From NCBI RefSeq assembly GCF_000471905.2, contig NW_006494865.1, positions 177,633 through 241,632 on the forward strand: 64,000 nt of DNA, in the 5' to 3' direction. Origin of the DNA: Amborella trichopoda. Its lineage: Eukaryota > Streptophyta > Magnoliopsida > Amborellales > Amborellaceae. The notes beneath the pieces are model-generated. The model was not told where the DNA came from, made no database searches, and saw only the letters and a program-made list of their open reading frames with translations. This document shows positions 10,759 through 22,789 of this stretch, in pieces (position 1 is the first letter of the stretch; every line of letters begins with the position of its first letter). Both the position numbers and the translations under genes were made by a program.

Positions 10759-12833
10759 TTATTACCCCTTCGTTGGTTTGCTCTTGTTTGATCAGTTTCA
10801 CCTTTTACTTTCTGCACTACTTTCTATGTCAACGAGGTTATTCAACCCGTTCATCCGAGTCGGGGATTTTCTCATCCCTGTGCTCGTGACCGTCCCAGGT
10901 TGCCTCCTTCCCTGCACTCCTTCTGAGTCCGGACTCACAGTTCGGCTCCCAGGTGCTTTCCTGGGTTGGTGCGAGAAGGGACTTAAAGGTCCCTGACTCC
11001 CCACTTCCTCGCCCTGGTGGACCCTCCACTAAGGCCCCTTGCATTGGTTGCACATCCGCTGCTGCACACAACACGCACCCTGCTACTGGCAAGTCCCTTT
11101 CCAGTCATATTGCTATGGTATATCAGAGGGCTGCCCTATCCACTCTCGTGAAAGGCAAGCGAGTTGCCATAGGTTCTGAGGGTTGCCGTAAGGCTACCCC
11201 CAAACTCCCTCACTGCTCTGAACCTTTATACCTAGAGGCTCGACACATCGAGGCAGAGACCATACGACCTCCACCTCTTGTACACACCTAAAGGCTCATG
11301 GTCCAACCACTCGAGCCACACCTCGGGGCAACTTTCATGCTGCCTCGAACTCGTGTTCATGGCTAAGCCTTCTCATGCAAAACCCTGTGCAGGCCATGCA
11401 TCCCAAAGTTCGAGGAAGCGTCAGTTCTGTACTAGCTCGAGCACATGAGGGCCGACTGCTCTGTCCTCCCTCTCAGCTAACACAACTTCACCCTGTGAGA
11501 GATAGGTTCCTACCCGATCCCTCACAGACACAAGCACGTGGGTCTCGACCTCCTAAGGTTGAACCAGTTGAGCAAACTCGGGCTGACCCCCAAGTCACTA
11601 GGACAGCTAACCACAAAGGTGCACACGCACTAACTTTGCAGGCTCCTCCCCTATTCTGACTCAGGCGGAGTCATGAACCAACTCTTTATTCTGTCACTCT
11701 CCCTTCATCAGTCAAGTACCTCGAGACCTGGTNNNNNNNNNNNNNNNNNNNNNNNNNNNNNNNNNNNNNNNNNNNNNNNNNNNNNNNNNNNNNNNNNNNN
11801 NNNNNNNNNNNNNNNNNNNNNNNNNNNNNNNNNNNNNNNNNNNNNNNNNNNNNNNNNNNNNNNNNNNNNNNNNNNNNNNNNNNNNNNNNNNNNNNNNNNN
11901 NNNNNNNNNNNNNNNNNNNNNNNNNNNNNNNNNNNNNNNNNNNNNNNNNNNNNNNNNNNNNNNNNNNNNNNNNNNNNNNNNNNNNNNNNNNNNNNNNNNN
12001 NNNNNNNNNNNNNNNNNNNNNNNNNNNNNNNNNNNNNNNNNNNNNNNNNNNNNNNNNNNNNNNNNNNNNNNNNNNNNNNNNNNNNNNNNNNNNNNNNNNN
12101 NNNNNNNNNNNNNNNNNNNNNNNNNNNNNNNNNNNNNNNNNNNNNNNNNNNNNNNNNNNNNNNNNNNNNNNNNNNNNNNNNNNNNNNNNNNNNNNNNNNN
12201 NNNNNNNNNNNNNNNNNNNNNNNNNNNNNNNNNNNNNNNNNNNNNNNNNNNNNNNNNNNNNNNNNNNNNNNNNNNNGCCTCCCCAGGTCAGACATGCACC
12301 GGGGCCCCTCAAGGAAATTCAAGGTAATGACCTGATGTCGGACAGAGACCTCTAGCCTCCAAGGTAGAAACCCAAGTTGCCTTCTATCCTTGGACCCCAC
12401 TCTCTTTTCCAATTAATAGACACAACCCTCTCATGCTCAAGAAAAGTAGGGTAGTCTAAATCTCAGGCCTGGTTTTGTGATGGAGTCCACAACAACCTCA
12501 AGATTTAACATAAGAGAGCCCTGTAGATCCTGGCCAGAGAAGCCTCTAAGGCAGTTGAGGTCCTCACCTTAGTGACCTCCTGCCTTATAATCCCTTTTTC
12601 CCTCTTCAAATGTTATAACCTGAGCAGGTCCAATAATAGTGCTCGGTGATCACTGCCCAGAAGCCACGGTCCCAAGACTGTCGAGAACCGGTCCTCACAA
12701 GGTCAGCGTACAAGGCTTGAGTCTAGTCACGGTATGTTAAGCCCCTGCAGACCTACTTGCCACACATGACTCGCTAACCCCAGCAGTCCACTACTCCACC
12801 TGGCTTTGACCCTCCAGAAGAAACAATCAGTGT
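10759..12833 (+). pseudogene. T element 1 leader with ORF1-like frames
   Basis: About 2.1 kb between PBS and gag, interrupted by an assembly gap. The frame 10953-11291 carries VKGKRVAIGSEGCRKATPKL followed by LEARHIEAETI. The same peptide pattern appears in element 2 (KGKELAIAPVGRRKAKATP, 24945 onward) and element 3 (VGRCKATPT...LEARHIMADT, 31976 onward). Three copies sharing a protein-level pattern argue for a formerly translated ORF1. Function unknown. Stops and frame changes are present in all copies. Confidence 0.5.
11733..12276. other. Assembly gap (544 N)
   Basis: All N. Open frames spanning it are artefacts. Confidence 1.
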
Positions 12834-14130
12834 CATGGTGATCAACGAGCTGGACGACACCCAAGAAGAGCGGATGAACAGGTTCAAGATAATGATGTAG
12901 TCCATCCTCGAAAAGATGAAATGCCTAGAAGCCTTCAAGTCCCCTTCATCTCACAATGAGACCGATCCCCCATCTGGTGAACACACCGTTCCTAGGCAAA
13001 CTCCCCCACAGGTCTCCCAAGGTAGCTCTGCTTCCTGTACGGTTTCACAAGCAGATATAGATGTCATGGTGACCCACAGTCTTAAGAACAAGGTCCCAGG
13101 CATGTAAGAGGCCACACTTTACCAAAAGTCGTATCCCTCGTACATCGACTGAGTGCTGTTTCGCTCAAACTATAAAAAAGGGAAGTTCCCCCTGTTCAAT
13201 GGTACTACAACCCCACACCATCATACTGCTCACTTCCAAGCGGCTTGGCGAGAGACAGTAACAGATGGGTGAATCCTCCTCCGTCAGTTCGTCGAAACTC
13301 TTGAAGGGCCAAGCTTCTAGTGGTATGCTCGGCTGCCTCCAAACTCGGTGTACACATTGCAAGAAATGGAGCAGTTGTTTTACCGACACTTCTACGAAGT
13401 CTAGAGAACTGTGGAGACCATCGAGATCCTCACTCCGACTCAAGACCCTGGTGAGCCAGTTTCATCGTCTGATGGAGAGAGTTAGCAACCTTTCATGCCA
13501 AGCAGTTCAAACCTGCATACGAAATATGCTGCGCGAGATCACTCTACATGTTGAGGCCTCTAATCCAACCTCCGTGTCAAAGCTCATCTCTAAACCAGTT
13601 CGTATAGAAGGTTTGTCTAAGCACCATGGTGGATCTCGTCAGCAACCCTCTAGCTCGAACTCTCACTCCAACAATCAGGGCAACCAGCAAAAATTGGTGA
13701 TCGGTGTGGCTGTCATTGTGATTGACACTAAGAATGCCGCCCCTCAAACTCTAAACCTCTCCAAGGCATAAACATCTCAGGACGGGGGCAAGCAGCAGTC
13801 CTATAACTGGGTCCCGCCTCCTAAAAATATTAATTGAAGCGACTACTAGATCTAGCACCAGAACAAGGTCTATCCTTTTGACAAGGAGTGGGTTCCTGCA
13901 CTGCTTCGACTACTAATGGAGCAAAGCATGATCCAGCTACCAGAAGTAAACACTGAAGAACAAGTTGAACAGAAGACACACGAGAGGTACTGTGCCTATC
14001 ACAAGAAAGTAGGCCACCCCACTCAAGACTGTTATAAGCTCAAAAACACTATCAAAGCCCTTATCAAAGATACTAACAAAGAGTTAAAGAAGGCTTTCGG
14101 GCAACTGAGGCTTCTCACATAGTGACAATC
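12834..14130 (+). pseudogene. gag: T element 1 gag: capsid region and first zinc-like motif
   Basis: Starts at an ATG reading MVINELDDTQEERMNRF, a start shared with 26125 and 37449. The capsid (Retrotrans_gag) core follows in pieces: YKKGKFPLFNGTTTPHHHTA near 13170, LLRQFVETLEGPSF near 13280, WYARLPPNSVYTLQEMEQLF near 13325, and EITLHVEASNPTS near 13540. Near 13990 YCAYHKKVGHPTQDCYKL gives the Cx2Hx4HxxxxC-like motif typical of Tat Gag. Stops interrupt the core (for example after GPSF) and at least two frameshifts are needed. Gag would package the element RNA. This copy is dead. Confidence 0.8.
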
Positions 14131-14680
14131 CAAGAGGTGACGAGGCACCCGCTATCCTCCGTACACTATTCTCCATAATGCTTGAAGAAGGACTTGTCAT
14201 GCTCAAGCAGACAAGGCATCCAAAGTTCCTTCCTCTAGGAACTGAGAACCTCTGGTGCGTGTATCACCAGACATGAGGCCATGACCTAAGCGAATGCACC
14301 GGCTTCCATGAGCTCTGCGCAAAGAAGATGCAACAATGCTAGGAAGTTCATGGTAACCCAGAAGGACACCCTCAAGTCCCTCTTCCACCAGTGCCAGAAG
14401 AACTTCCGACACCTGCCCCAAGAAGCTCAGCTAGACCCTCTACAGGCCTTCTTCGAGAGGATGGTCCAACAGGGACTTGTCACTCCCAAGCCTGTCAATC
14501 AGCCGAGGTATCTTGCCCAAGGAACAGAAAACCTTTGGTGCCCATATCACCAAGTATCACGAGTTGAAAGAATGCTCTGAGTTTGAAGCTGTAGTTGCTG
14601 AGAAGATACAGAAAGGCCACATTGTTTGTGTCGTCCTTCCAGAACTCTTCCAAGCCATCGCTCCCATTTAATAGGAAACC
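14131..14680 (+). pseudogene. gag: T element 1 gag: duplicated second zinc-like module
   Basis: Contains two versions of a module that occurs once in other T gags (34545-34723). The first, around 14170-14340, has LGTENLWCVYHQT-GHDLSEC with a stop. The second, around 14470-14620, has QGTENLWCPYHQV followed by KECSEF...AEKIQKGHI, partly out of frame. The shared order of landmarks (gagga/gaagg-acttgtca, ggaac-gagaacct-tggtgc, atcaccag) shows an internal tandem duplication of about 300 bp. Confidence 0.65.
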
Positions 14681-15480
14681 CCGCTACAGGTCCCCTATGA
14701 GCATACACTAGCCCCTTCAGAGCCCTCGACTTCTTAGCCATGGGAAGTCTACCATGGGGGAAGTAGGCTCAAAACCCTGAAGCGTGAAAAAGTCCACCAA
14801 GGTAGGACTACACATCAGCCTGATAGAGTGGACCAAACACCTCCTCATGAATCCAAAAGGAGACGAGCACCCAGATCAGCTCGCTGAAGGAACCACATTT
14901 GTCAGCCACCAGTTGAGGAAGAATTCCTTAGGCCCCTTCCTCCACTGTCAACCTTACAAGACTTCATCCCGGGAGCAACCTGCGTTATCCTATCATCCAA
15001 TCAGGCGGACCTCCTTGAGTCACCAACAGCTCGAGATCTATCCAATGCGGGTGATGATGCTAAAAGCACCCCCCAACGGTCAAAGCAGGGGCAAGACCTA
15101 AAATACCCCCTATGCACGTCCAATTCTGGTGACAACGTAAAAAGCTGCCCAAAACATTCTAACTTTTCTTCTCCTCCCTCCTCTCCTATTTCTTCCACCG
15201 GTGCAGCTGGGTAACTTTGACACTCTAAATAGAGAGCTCGAAGGTACCAACATCAGCAGGTCGTAGCGGAAGCACCTAAGAAAGATGGTGGCCTAGACGG
15301 TAAGATTCTCGATTGTCGCTGACGCCCTAGCAGCCCAAGCCAAAACAGAGCCATCTTCAAGCTACTCTTCAAAAGTGGCCTCCCATATGGTGCATATCTT
15401 GGAAGTACCATCTGCATGGGGCAAATGAACCTGAGACAGGGAAAGAAGCTGCAGCCCACACCTCAAAAGTTCAAGGTCCT
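14681..15480 (+). pseudogene. gag: T element 1 gag C-terminal, low-complexity part
   Basis: Aligns with 34850-35545 (element 3) and with 53390-52790 on the minus strand (element M). Shared landmarks are a Gln/Pro stretch before FLRPLPPLPTL (degraded here), then caacggtcaaagcaggggcaagacct, then a poly-Ser segment and AAQAKTEPSS near 15340. Several stops. No enzymatic motif. It links Gag to the protease region. Confidence 0.55.
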
Positions 15481-15591
15481 TAAGTTTCTTGATCCTTCAC
15501 TTTTCCCTAAGCCTCAACCTCAAACCTCTTCATCCTTAATACAAATCCCTATTATTTCCCCATCTCACCCGCTGAACAACAAAGTCAGCCA

Positions 15592-16430
15592 GTGTCACAA
15601 ACTAAAAGTCAACCAAAGACTGTTCTTAAACCTACCCTTCCACTTACACCAGTGACTGGATCAGGAAAACAGGATATTAATGAGGATAAAGTGAAATATG
15701 CCGTAATTGGGCATTTGAGAAATCTTCCAGTCGTTCTAAGTATCTATGATGCCCTTATGTTGTCTAGAGACTATCGTATGGCCCTGGTGCAAGCTCTTTA
15801 TAACCCAGAGGTGTATGAAAGTGAAGTGGAGCCTATTGAGGTTGACCCAACCATCATGAGTGGGTGCTTCGCAATCTCTGTTTCTGAAGATGACCTTTAG
15901 ATGGGAAGAAAATTTCACAATTACCCCCTCTTCGTGAATGGTAAATTACATGCTTTCCCTATCGATCGAATCATACTAGATGGAGGGTCCTAGTTAACCT
16001 GATTCCTAGAAGGATCCTCACTCGATTAGGATTATGATCTGACGACCTCACTCCTACCCACATCACCGTGCAAGGGTTAAACCAACAAGGAGAAAAGTCG
16101 GTTGGGACAGTTTGTCTTCGCCTCAAGTTCGGTGACCTCAACGATTATGCTCAGTTTCATGTAATCGACACTGATATGTCTTACAATGTCCTCCTCGGCT
16201 GCCCTTGGATTCACCATCAGAGGGTGGTTCCTTACACGCTCAACCAATGATTCAAGTACAGCTGAGAAGGGAGACAAAACACAGTCTATGCAGATAAGAG
16301 GTCGTTCCCTGGAGTTGAGACTCACTTTGTCGTTGCTAAGTACTATTTCACAAACCTTCCAGCACCAGAAAAGTCAAAGGATGATGATTGGAAGCTTGTG
16401 AGAGAGACAAGACCCTCGTCTCATGATGAT
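15592..16430 (+). pseudogene. T element 1 pre-protease and aspartic protease
   Basis: The frame at 15592-15900 holds YAVIGHLRNLPVVLSIYDAL, the conserved helix block that precedes the protease in Tat polyproteins. Then PLFVNGKLHAFPIDRIILDG leads to the LDGGS active-site loop (the nucleophilic Asp with GGS, as usual in this lineage) at about 15980, followed by two stops. The protease C-terminal half is open at 16068-16250: HITVQGLNQQGEKSVGT, then YNVLLGCPWIHHQ, matching the flap and LLG-PWIH signature. About 180 residues, the usual length for this region. This is the only protease in the window; element 3 lacks it. Confidence 0.75.
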
Positions 16431-17165
16431 GTTGAAGAAACGAACATGTTCAAAGAAGAGGAAAGACAAGGAAAGATCCTCCCTTTGACTCCTATCTACC
16501 CAAGTATACCTTGCCACCTCTCCGAGGTCATGCTGCCATCCCGCAAAGATGAAGCTTCCCCCTCTACTTCTAATTCGTCAGAACAAAAGGGCGAGCTAGA
16601 AGCAACTCTGAGACTGAGGAAACCCTAAAGGAAGACCTTTCAGCATCGAGGGTCACCTATATGCCGGACCAGCAAAAGGTTCTGCACGTCCCCACACTCT
16701 TTTAGAAGAAGAATTGGCACACCAACCACCAAGGAAGGTACTCGAAATTCCATCCTCCATGAACAAGGGGATCACCAGCGGCCAAGAGAAGGTCTTACAT
16801 CTCTCAAATGCTCCCGAAGAGGTACAGGTGGACAAGAGTTAGCCCTCTAGCTCTCAGGAATAAGACCACATGGCAGAGCTGAGAAGTGAGGTTCATAGCC
16901 TCTAGAATCAGTTGGAGGTTATGCACGTTGCTTCAAAGCACTTGAAGGAGTTTGTCCCTAAGACTAAGACTTATGAGGAGCTCAAAAGCAATGCACCTCG
17001 AATCAAAGCCAAGGCTCCCCCAGATTGGAGTATTTATAGCGAACATGCTCACCAACTCATGTTAACGATGAATTATGAGCCCTGTCCAATCAAACATTGG
17101 GGGGTGAGGAAGCAACTTCTTCCCCATTCGAGGTCATTGAAGCGACAACAAGCTATCAGAGGATG
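16431..17165 (+). pseudogene. T element 1 downstream internal region, no pol
   Basis: The expected RT, RNase H and integrase are missing. The sequence passes from the end of the protease into a tail that matches 38570-39050: ccagcaaaaggttctgcacgtcccc, ggatgat/ggggatcaccagcggcca, and the peptide LKEFVPKTKTYEELKSNAPR at 16940. The two tails share ASKHLKEFVP/TLKEFVPE-type text, so this is a real conserved 3' segment. Its product is unknown. An internal deletion of pol is inferred. Confidence 0.5.
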
Positions 17166-17287
17166 AAGCAAGGAATGGGATATCCTTTTTCGCCTCACAC
17201 AGTGAAAGGACAAAAGCAATAAAAAAGAGAAGGAAGAACAAAATTCATGTCGCACAAGAAAGAGAAAAGAATTGTTCCATTCATAAA

Positions 17288-18055
17288 TCAAGAGGGAATT
17301 ACCATCTTCGTTTTTTTACAATAAGAAGAAATGAAAAGAAAAAGAGAAACAAGCCATGGGCAAAATCGATCAATTGCTTCATTCATCTTCTCCCTGTATG
17401 TTGCAGCTGATACCTTCACCCGCTCGATTTTACCCTTTAACCCTGACTTCAGCTCTGCCTCATGCTCCATCAAGGCGGTCCCTTCTTCCAAGGAGTACTA
17501 GAGGGCCAAAATGTCATCAAGAACCACCTTGTCCTTTGCTTCTCAAGCCGCAGTCTCCTTCTCCAGCTTAGCAACCTTCTGCGTCAGCTCTAATATCTTC
17601 ACCCTCAGAGCCATCGCCTTGCAGTGGTTGGCGATGACCACCTCAACGAGGTCTGATCTCTAGGAGATTGCAACCTCCTTCTATTGCAATTGAGCTTCTA
17701 CTAGTTTACGGCAGCGCTTGAGTGAGGACTCCAAAGGAGGTAACTGCATTCAATCCAGCCGCTGCGCAATTGCTTCTTCGTGCAAGACCTTTGTTCTTCA
17801 CCCTTCCAACTCATTTACGACGTTATCAAATAAAGGGATGATCTCTGGTACTGCCCCTGCAAGGGTGACTTGCCTCAACTGCTGGATTACACCACTAAGT
17901 TCAGTAAGAGGCAGACCCTTTAGCCTCTGCACGCCCAGACGAAGCATGTCCATCAATATGCCGTGCAGCCCACTCAAGCTAGTCCTAAGCAGTGCTGCTA
18001 AGGCTGCTGCAACAGGAAGAGTATCAGTCTCCACGATAGAACCCGAAAGGGTTAT
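17288..18055 (-). pseudogene. Antisense ORF, C-terminal coiled-coil remnant (element 1)
   Basis: Matches the far end of the antisense ORF of 39240-43213. Minus-strand frames 18073-17798 and 17491-17288 are Leu/Ala/Glu-rich (for example LPVAAALAALLRTSLSGLHG and ALMEHEAELKSGLKGKIERV) with heptad-like spacing suggestive of coiled coil. The PMD itself is absent: the region jumps at about 18055 into a short tandem repeat. Confidence 0.5.
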
Positions 18056-18310
18056 TGCTGCGTGCCTCATCAAGGAGCTATCGCCTCGAGCTTCGTCAAG
18101 GACCTATCGCAGCGAGCTTCGTCAAGGACCTATCGCTGCTCGCTTTGCCTAAAGGCTATCGTCGTGCTCTTTGTTAAGGAGCTTTCACTGCGTGCTTCAT
18201 CAAGGAGCTATCATCGCGTGCTTCGTCAAGGAGCAATCGCCACTCACTTCGTCAAGGAGTGAACATCGCGTGTCTCACCAAGTTGTTAACGTTGTGTGCT
18301 TCACTCAAGG
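18055..18310 (+). repeat. Short tandem repeat, cttcgtcaagga-ctatcgc units
   Basis: About 7-8 units of 27-32 bp around gcttcgtcaaggacctatcg. A related arrangement with ctatcgccgtctt...aagg lies upstream of the antisense ORF start at 43230-43400, and its reverse complement lies at 46830-47110 beside the minus-strand LTR. It therefore belongs to the T element between the antisense ORF and the 3' LTR, or to the LTR start. Confidence 0.75.
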
Positions 18311-18489
18311 TCTAATGCCGCGTGCACCATCCAATACTTAGTACCGTGGCATGCCATGACACTCCCATCCGGACCATCGTCCGGCCTCCTCAAGAAGTTC
18401 ATTCCCTGCACCACAGCCTCACTCCTTAAAGAAGTTGAGCCCCCAATTATGACTTTATTCCCCATGGAGTAACATTCTCCCCACACAAA

Positions 18490-18990
18490 GATCCATGTTG
18501 CATGACTTTAAACTGCATAGCCTTGGTCCGTGATGCATGACTTTAAACTGCATAGCCTTAGGTATGTGTTGCATGACTTTAAACTGCATAGCCTTGGTCC
18601 ATACAGCATGACCTTAAACTGCATAGCCATAGTCTAGGTGCATGACCCTAAATTGCATGGTCCAAGCTATATGACCTTAAACTGTAGCGGAGGTCTACTT
18701 GCACGACCGTATAACTGCATGGCCCTCGTTGCATGACTCTAAATTGCACAACCATAGTCTAGTTGTATGACCTTAAATCATAGTGCACGTCCTTGCCGCA
18801 TGACAATAAAAGGCTTAGCACTACGGTCCAAACTACATGACCTTAAACTGTTGCGAAGGTCTAGTTGCACGACCTTAAACTGCATGGTCCTAACTGCATG
18901 ACTTTGAACTGCATAGCCATGGTCCAAGCTACAAGACCTTAATACTGTACCGCACGGCATGGCAAATACTTCATACGCATAACTTTAACT
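18490..18990 (+). repeat. LTR minisatellite, gcatgaccttaaactgcat units
   Basis: About 14 units of 30-37 bp around gcatgactttaaactgcata followed by gccttggtcc. Further units recur at 19360-19600 and 19940-20010. On the minus strand the same unit recurs at 45110-45130, 45610-45830 and 46190-46650. Confidence 0.9.
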
Positions 18991-19019
18991 AGATGGACCA
19001 CTTCTTTGCTTGGTGTATT

Positions 19020-19940
19020 TCATCAACATCCCTAGTGGAGTTAGGTGTATGCAAAAAAAAAGGGGTTCGCACTTACCCCTTCAATCCCTAGGGAGTTAGG
19101 GACATTCTTATCCTTGCAACCCCCAGTGGGGTTGCATCTGCGCCCTACCTTGTCATTCTCAGCAAAGTTATATGCATACCATTACCCATCATCCCCTGGG
19201 AGTCATACTCGCCCTCTTAATCCCCAGTGAAGTTTAATCTTAATCTAAAGCTCCCTTCTCATGTATAGCCTTAGCTATTTTTATCCCCAGGGAGTCATAT
19301 CGCTATCCACAGACCTATCCCCCATGGAGTTTCACCTACATGGAGATCTGCGCGATGGTCTGTGCTACATGACCTTAAACTGCACAACTATGGTCCAAGT
19401 GCACGACTCTAAAACTGTATGGTCCAAACTATATGACCTTAAACTGTAGCGGAGGTCTAGTTGCACGACATTAAACTGCATGATCTTAGTTGTATGACTT
19501 TAAACTACATAACCACGGTCCAATCTATATGACCTTAAACAATAGTGCATGTCCTGGCCGTATGATGTTAAATTGCTTTGCCCAGATCCAGGAGGCATGA
19601 CCTTAAAGACGGCCCCGCATGTACGCACATGTCCTTTACGAGCATCTTCACGCACACCTTCCCTACCCAACCCATTTGTGTGTGTGCACCACCATCATTT
19701 CTTCCCTAGTGAATCCATTCACTTCATTACCATCATCCATCATTCCCCAATGAGTTTCACCCATGCTCATAAAACGTCAAACAATTTCACCACCCATACT
19801 CGTCCTCTACTAGTGGGTCACCACTTTTCACCAACCATTCACACATCATCCATCTTTCATAGGTAGCCTCTACCATCTCCCCAAAGTGAGTCAAAACCTT
19901 CACCATACTCACTCCATGACCTCCACAGGCTGCCATTCAT
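19020..19940 (+). repeat. LTR segment with ccccagtggagt spacers
   Basis: A short motif (ccctagtggagtta, cccccagtggggtt, ccccagggagtcat, ccccatggagtttcac, ccccaatgagtttcacc) recurs every 50-80 bases between less similar text, with a block of minisatellite units at 19360-19600 in the middle. The reverse-complement counterpart lies around 45200-46160. Confidence 0.65.
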
Positions 19941-20039
19941 CACCACTAAGGTCCAGCTGTATGACCCGAAATTATAGTGCATGTCTTGGCCGCATGACGT
20001 TAAAAGGCGTCACATAGGTCTCGAAGGAGACCCTAAACA

Positions 20040-20250
20040 CGCGTTCACAAAAAAAATGGGCATGGTGTATGCCTGGAAAAGGGAACACCATGAGTAAAAA
20101 TGACGGACGGGCATGGTCATGAAACCATGAGTAAAAGAGTTTCGTGAATAAAAATGTAGGCACGGTGAAAAACCCAAAAGGGCACCGTGAGAAAGAACAG
20201 ATGAAAAGGATGGACATGGCTGCGAGGTCATGGGTAAAAGAGCCAAATAA
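20040..20250 (+). repeat. gggcatggt...catgagtaaaa repeat
   Basis: Three to four diverged units in which a gggcatggt/ggcacggt arm is followed by accatgag/accgtgag and then taaaa. The arms (catggt...accatg; cacggt...accgtg) are inverted repeats whose changes keep pairing. Minus-strand counterpart 44830-45060. Confidence 0.7.
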
Positions 20251-20289
20251 TAAAGGAGGTTAGTGAAAACCGTCTCTATGGTGCCACTT

Positions 20290-21109
20290 CCTCAGTCCAG
20301 ATGAAAACCCACAAAGGGCTCTTGAACTAACAAAAACTAGGTTGACGCGGCACCATAGCCTCAACCGACACCCAATCGCCAAACAATCATAATCCTGGCT
20401 GATGAGGTCTACATAAAATCCTCAGCCGCTAGTATCCAATCACAACATAAAATGGCTCACCCGGGAGTGAGAGTCTCATAACATCTCACACACTTCAACT
20501 TCAAAAACAAAGAGAGTCCTTGAGGGTGAGGACAATGATTGAAAGATCCCTCCAAAATGTTAATGACCATCACAAAGGAAAGAAACTAACAAAGCCAAGA
20601 CCCAACCTGCTGGAGACTTCAGGGTGATGCCTCGCCAAAAACCTTCCTTAGCCGACAGGCCTAGATCTTTGGGATAGGCCAATAAAAACCCCTCGAATGG
20701 ACCTCACAGGATGGGGCCCACTAGGTCGTCTCGCTAAAATTCCCCCTAGTTAACAGGCTCAGATCTTCGGGACCCCCAACTGGACCCCGCTGGATGGAAC
20801 TTACGGATATACCCTAATCATCAAAAGTAAACCTGGTGTAGCAGCAAACAATATCAACTAAAGGTTCATAGCACTTGGCCGCCAGATAGGCCTGATTCGG
20901 ACCAATGAGGTCCCTACAAAATCCTCAAGCTGGCAAAATAGCAAATAGTCCCTTGAGGGTGAGGATTTCTACAGATCCCTAAAAAAGTCTCTTCTCCCCC
21001 TAATGTCTCCACAGATGGACCAATACATTGCATATAAACGTCTGAGCATCCTTTTCGAATGTTGTCCCTCTCATTTCTCTCAAAGAACAACATTCAGTGG
21101 GGAAAACTA
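20290..21109 (+). other. LTR copy 3, non-coding middle segment
   Basis: Two similar sub-blocks (gtcttgagg/cttgagggtgagga...gatccct near 20520 and 20945; tcgccaaa/tcgctaaaa...ccctag...gacaggcctagatctt near 20630 and 20740). One monomer of the minisatellite expanded at 44261-44715 is present once, on the opposite strand, at about 20455-20490. No coding signal. Confidence 0.5.
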
Positions 21110-22388
21110 TTTGCAGACATTTTTTCAGCACCTTGGTCCTTAATGCGAAATAAAGGGAGAAGCTAGCGAATAAAGCTTAACAAATACTAAAAATTTTGAC
21201 AATCTCATAATAGCCCCAGAACTGGCCAAGATCTTCATAATGAATCTCAAAAGTTTCCTATTAAGTTTCATAGAATTTCGACATATAAGGCAGTGCAGAC
21301 TGAGAAACAGTTTTGACAAAATCAGCCTCTAGCACCCTGGAATGGACCCTTTAACTAGAACTATATTTTTGATGCGTCAATTTGTTTTGGGACCACTGCC
21401 ATGAATCGAACACGGTTGAAAACCCGCAGGGGTTAAATTTCATCTTAAACAAACATTGCAAGAAGAAGTTATAGGCGAAAGAGCGCAACCGGAGGAGCTG
21501 CATACTATTCCCATGCGGCCACCCTGTAATTCAACTCCATCGAAGGAACAGTCACGAACAGTGACTTGTGAGACCTATATCTCACTCGTTTTGAGTCAGA
21601 TCATTATCAAATTTTGTGAGCGTGTTCATCTCATCAAGATGAGCGTTTCGATATGTGGCACACCCCATGATGACACTGGAGCTTGAAGAAAAGCTAGAGA
21701 AAAGTTGCAGATTCGTGAAGAAAGTTACAGTAAAATCAGCAACATCACACCTCGCTCAACCAGCCAAATCATGCCACTCGCAAGCCCGATCGACATAAAA
21801 CTAGTTCCATCCTGTGCGTAAGGTCTAAGGCTATCTAAAATCCAAACCTCGTATATGATGAATGCTCGGATTCTGCACAAAAAGCCAATGAAGTGACTTT
21901 AAATTTTGGCCAAAACTCCAAAGTTGTAAATTCTTCGTCCAAACCTGGAATCAAGCTTCGTTTGCTTCCACGTTATCGTGATGACATACTAAGTGTGATC
22001 CAGTGAAGAAATCACAAAAAAAATCAAGGAACGAGCACACTATCCATCCGAAGTTGCAAGATTCATCCAAATTTCAAGTCACATGATCGTGCCCTAAAAA
22101 CACAATCCATGGATCGAAGTTGGTATCAAATAGATCGCCATGCCGATCCCTGCGAGAAAACAATCATCTTTCGATCAAGCGAGCATTAAAACAACCCCGG
22201 ATCATCCATGAAAAGTCACGCACGTTATAGGGCAGCACAAGGACTGTTTTGGAATTCTACAAACTGTTAGGAAGGGGCATATCTGTCATATTTCACCCTA
22301 TTTTCCTATTTCTTTTAATTCAGTAAAATCTTAATTTCTAGTAATTAGGCTTAATTTTGATCAATCCACCCATGTTTGGGCACAACTC

Positions 22389-22396
22389 TATATATA
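22389..22396 (+). promoter_or_regulatory. TATA box of LTR copy 3
   Basis: TATATATA, just after catccacccatgtttgggcaca, the same setting as in copies 2, 4 and 5. Confidence 0.55.
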
Positions 22397-22499
22397 CCAC
22401 GTATTACCATTATACATAGACCCTTCATTCATTTGTCAAGGAGAACTTTGCTTAAAAAGATTTCTCTTTCTTCTCATTGTTGGGTCACATTTGGAGAGG

Positions 22500-22620
22500 A
22501 AGAGAGAGAAACGAAAAAAACTTTTGTATTTCGCTCTCTTCTTCTCTTTTCTTCTTCCCTTTCTTCTTCTCTCTCTTCTTTTCTTTCTTCTTCTTCTTCT
22601 TCTTCTTCTTCTTTTTCTGA
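22500..22620 (+). repeat. CU-rich tract with CTT microsatellite
   Basis: Pyrimidine-rich transcribed part of LTR copy 3, ending in about ten CTT triplets near 22580-22612. Confidence 0.85.
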
Positions 22621-22789
22621 GCTTCTCTCAGAGGCCATGCAAGGAAGTGGCAGTGTCGTGCATGCCCCTTCCCCTCTTTCCCCCTCCTACGGCTTCATAG
22701 GCCATGCATGACGATGGCAATTCCAACACCAACGCCATGTGCAAGTTTCCTTCTCCTCCTCTTCATTCGTCTCTGCCTCTCCGTGAGAA

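Noticed and set aside
11673-12412. ORFs of 208-234 codons
   Set aside because: They are open only because they cross the run of N.
13165-13443. Minus-strand ORFs opposite gag
   Set aside because: They are shadows of the gag reading frame. The plus-strand capsid motifs are decisive.
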